This document shows, in pieces, positions 63,702-64,000 of a stretch of DNA of 64,000 bases. Every line of letters starts with the position of its first letter. Within the stretch, counting starts at the first letter, position 1. Position numbers and translations under genes: made by a program. The notes below the pieces were generated by a model. The model was not told where the DNA came from. It did not search any database and saw only the letters and a program-made list of their open reading frames with translations. Origin of the DNA: Syntrophaceae bacterium UBA6087 (GTDB lineage Bacteria; Desulfobacterota; Desulfomonilia; UBA1062); NCBI GenBank assembly GCA_002448235.1, contig DIXF01000016.1, positions 1 through 64,000 of the forward strand. Reading direction: 5' to 3'.

Positions 63702-64000
63702 CTATCTCAGGTTATCGATGTGCTGTTGCGCCAGGGTGCCGAAAACGCCGTTCGGATCGAGCTTTATCACCTCGTTCAGCAATCGTATGGCTTCTTTTTT
63801 TTCTCCCCTCTTGATGTGGATCTGGGCAAGGTTCCAGTAAGCTTCGGTATATCCGTTGTACTCGAAAATCGCCCGATTGAAGGCCTCGATGGCCTTCATA
63901 TTGTCGCCCTTTTTGACGAATATCCGGCCAGAGATATGCCAGGCCGGGGCATAATGCTGATTTCGGTCCAGGGCCATTTGTGCAGCCTTCTGGGCATCCT
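63702..64000 (-). CDS. TPR-repeat protein, partial
   Basis: The 3' part of a gene running off the window end. The visible residues contain three TPR units (HYAPAWHISGRIFVKKGDN, YTEAYWNLAQIHIKRGEK). The frame stays open upstream to the edge. It lies 17 bases before the PilZ gene and is probably co-transcribed with it. Confidence 0.75.
   Translation of the reverse strand, partial: DAQKAAQMALDRNQHYAPAWHISGRIFVKKGDNMKAIEAFNRAIFEYNGYTEAYWNLAQIHIKRGEKKEAIRLLNEVIKLDPNGVFGTLAQQHIDNLR

Overview
This window looks like chromosomal DNA from a two-membrane (Gram-negative) bacterium, most plausibly a member of the former Deltaproteobacteria (Desulfobacterota or a relative). The evidence is a long YidC with a periplasmic domain, lipoprotein signals, a secretin, RpoH, a FYDLN-type zinc protein and an MSHA-like type IV pilus locus. 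Lineage is an inference; no rRNA or other marker was seen. There is no tRNA, rRNA, CRISPR array, prophage or insertion sequence that I can support. Genes are dense, often overlap by 1-50 bases, and are GC-rich with G/C-ending codons. The exception is the clearly AT-richer stretch of about 4.7-7.7 kb.

Layout: 0.3-1.0 kb, two small membrane proteins (the second AtpI/AtpZ-like). 1.1-4.6 kb, an IHF-alpha gene facing a GTPase/membrane pair (DUF3482/DUF2868). 4.7-7.3 kb, a PilZ protein, an AT-rich gap with three possible micro-ORFs and a secreted pectinacetylesterase-family enzyme. 7.7-16.4 kb, ssb, an aminotransferase, two large glycosyltransferase-like membrane proteins (one TMTC-like with TPRs), rph-rdgB, rplY, and greA behind an intrinsic terminator. 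16.5-22.3 kb, a FecCD-type ABC importer, a beta-propeller surface protein and a LysM lytic transglycosylase. 22.5-23.8 kb, rpoH-hsp20. 23.8-28.7 kb, the origin-type operon rpmH-rnpA-yidD-yidC-jag-mnmE-rsmG, here without dnaA or mnmG beside it. 28.8-33.7 kb, pgeF-coaE, a TPR protein, proC, a LOG-family protein and a PHP phosphoesterase.

33.8-45.1 kb is one long minus-strand locus for an MSHA-like pilus. It encodes three prepilin-type proteins, a single protein joining a PilX-like N-terminus to a PilY1-like VWA/propeller body, an ATPase with a c-di-GMP-binding MshEN domain, the platform protein, a PilM-PilN-like fusion, PilO- and PilP-like subunits and the secretin. 45.4-54.0 kb holds a TPR protein, a PP2A-like phosphatase, a J-domain protein and a signalling block: REC-GGDEF cyclase, HDOD protein, hybrid histidine kinase, a response regulator whose C-terminus resembles a kinase dimerisation domain without its histidine, a single-domain receiver and a universal stress protein. 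Together with two PilZ proteins this makes c-di-GMP control of pilus and surface behaviour a recurring theme.

54.0-64.0 kb contains an unknown membrane/periplasmic pair, an endonuclease III-like glycosylase without the usual lysine, a crotonase-family protein, xseAB, an aminotransferase, engB, a FYDLN protein, mnmG, a second PilZ protein and a TPR protein cut by the window edge. I did not find a convincing wholly new system. The best leads are the greA leader terminator, an apparent AUA start for mnmE, the kinase-like response regulator, the PilX/PilY1 fusion and an unexplained start-less reading frame next to rplY.
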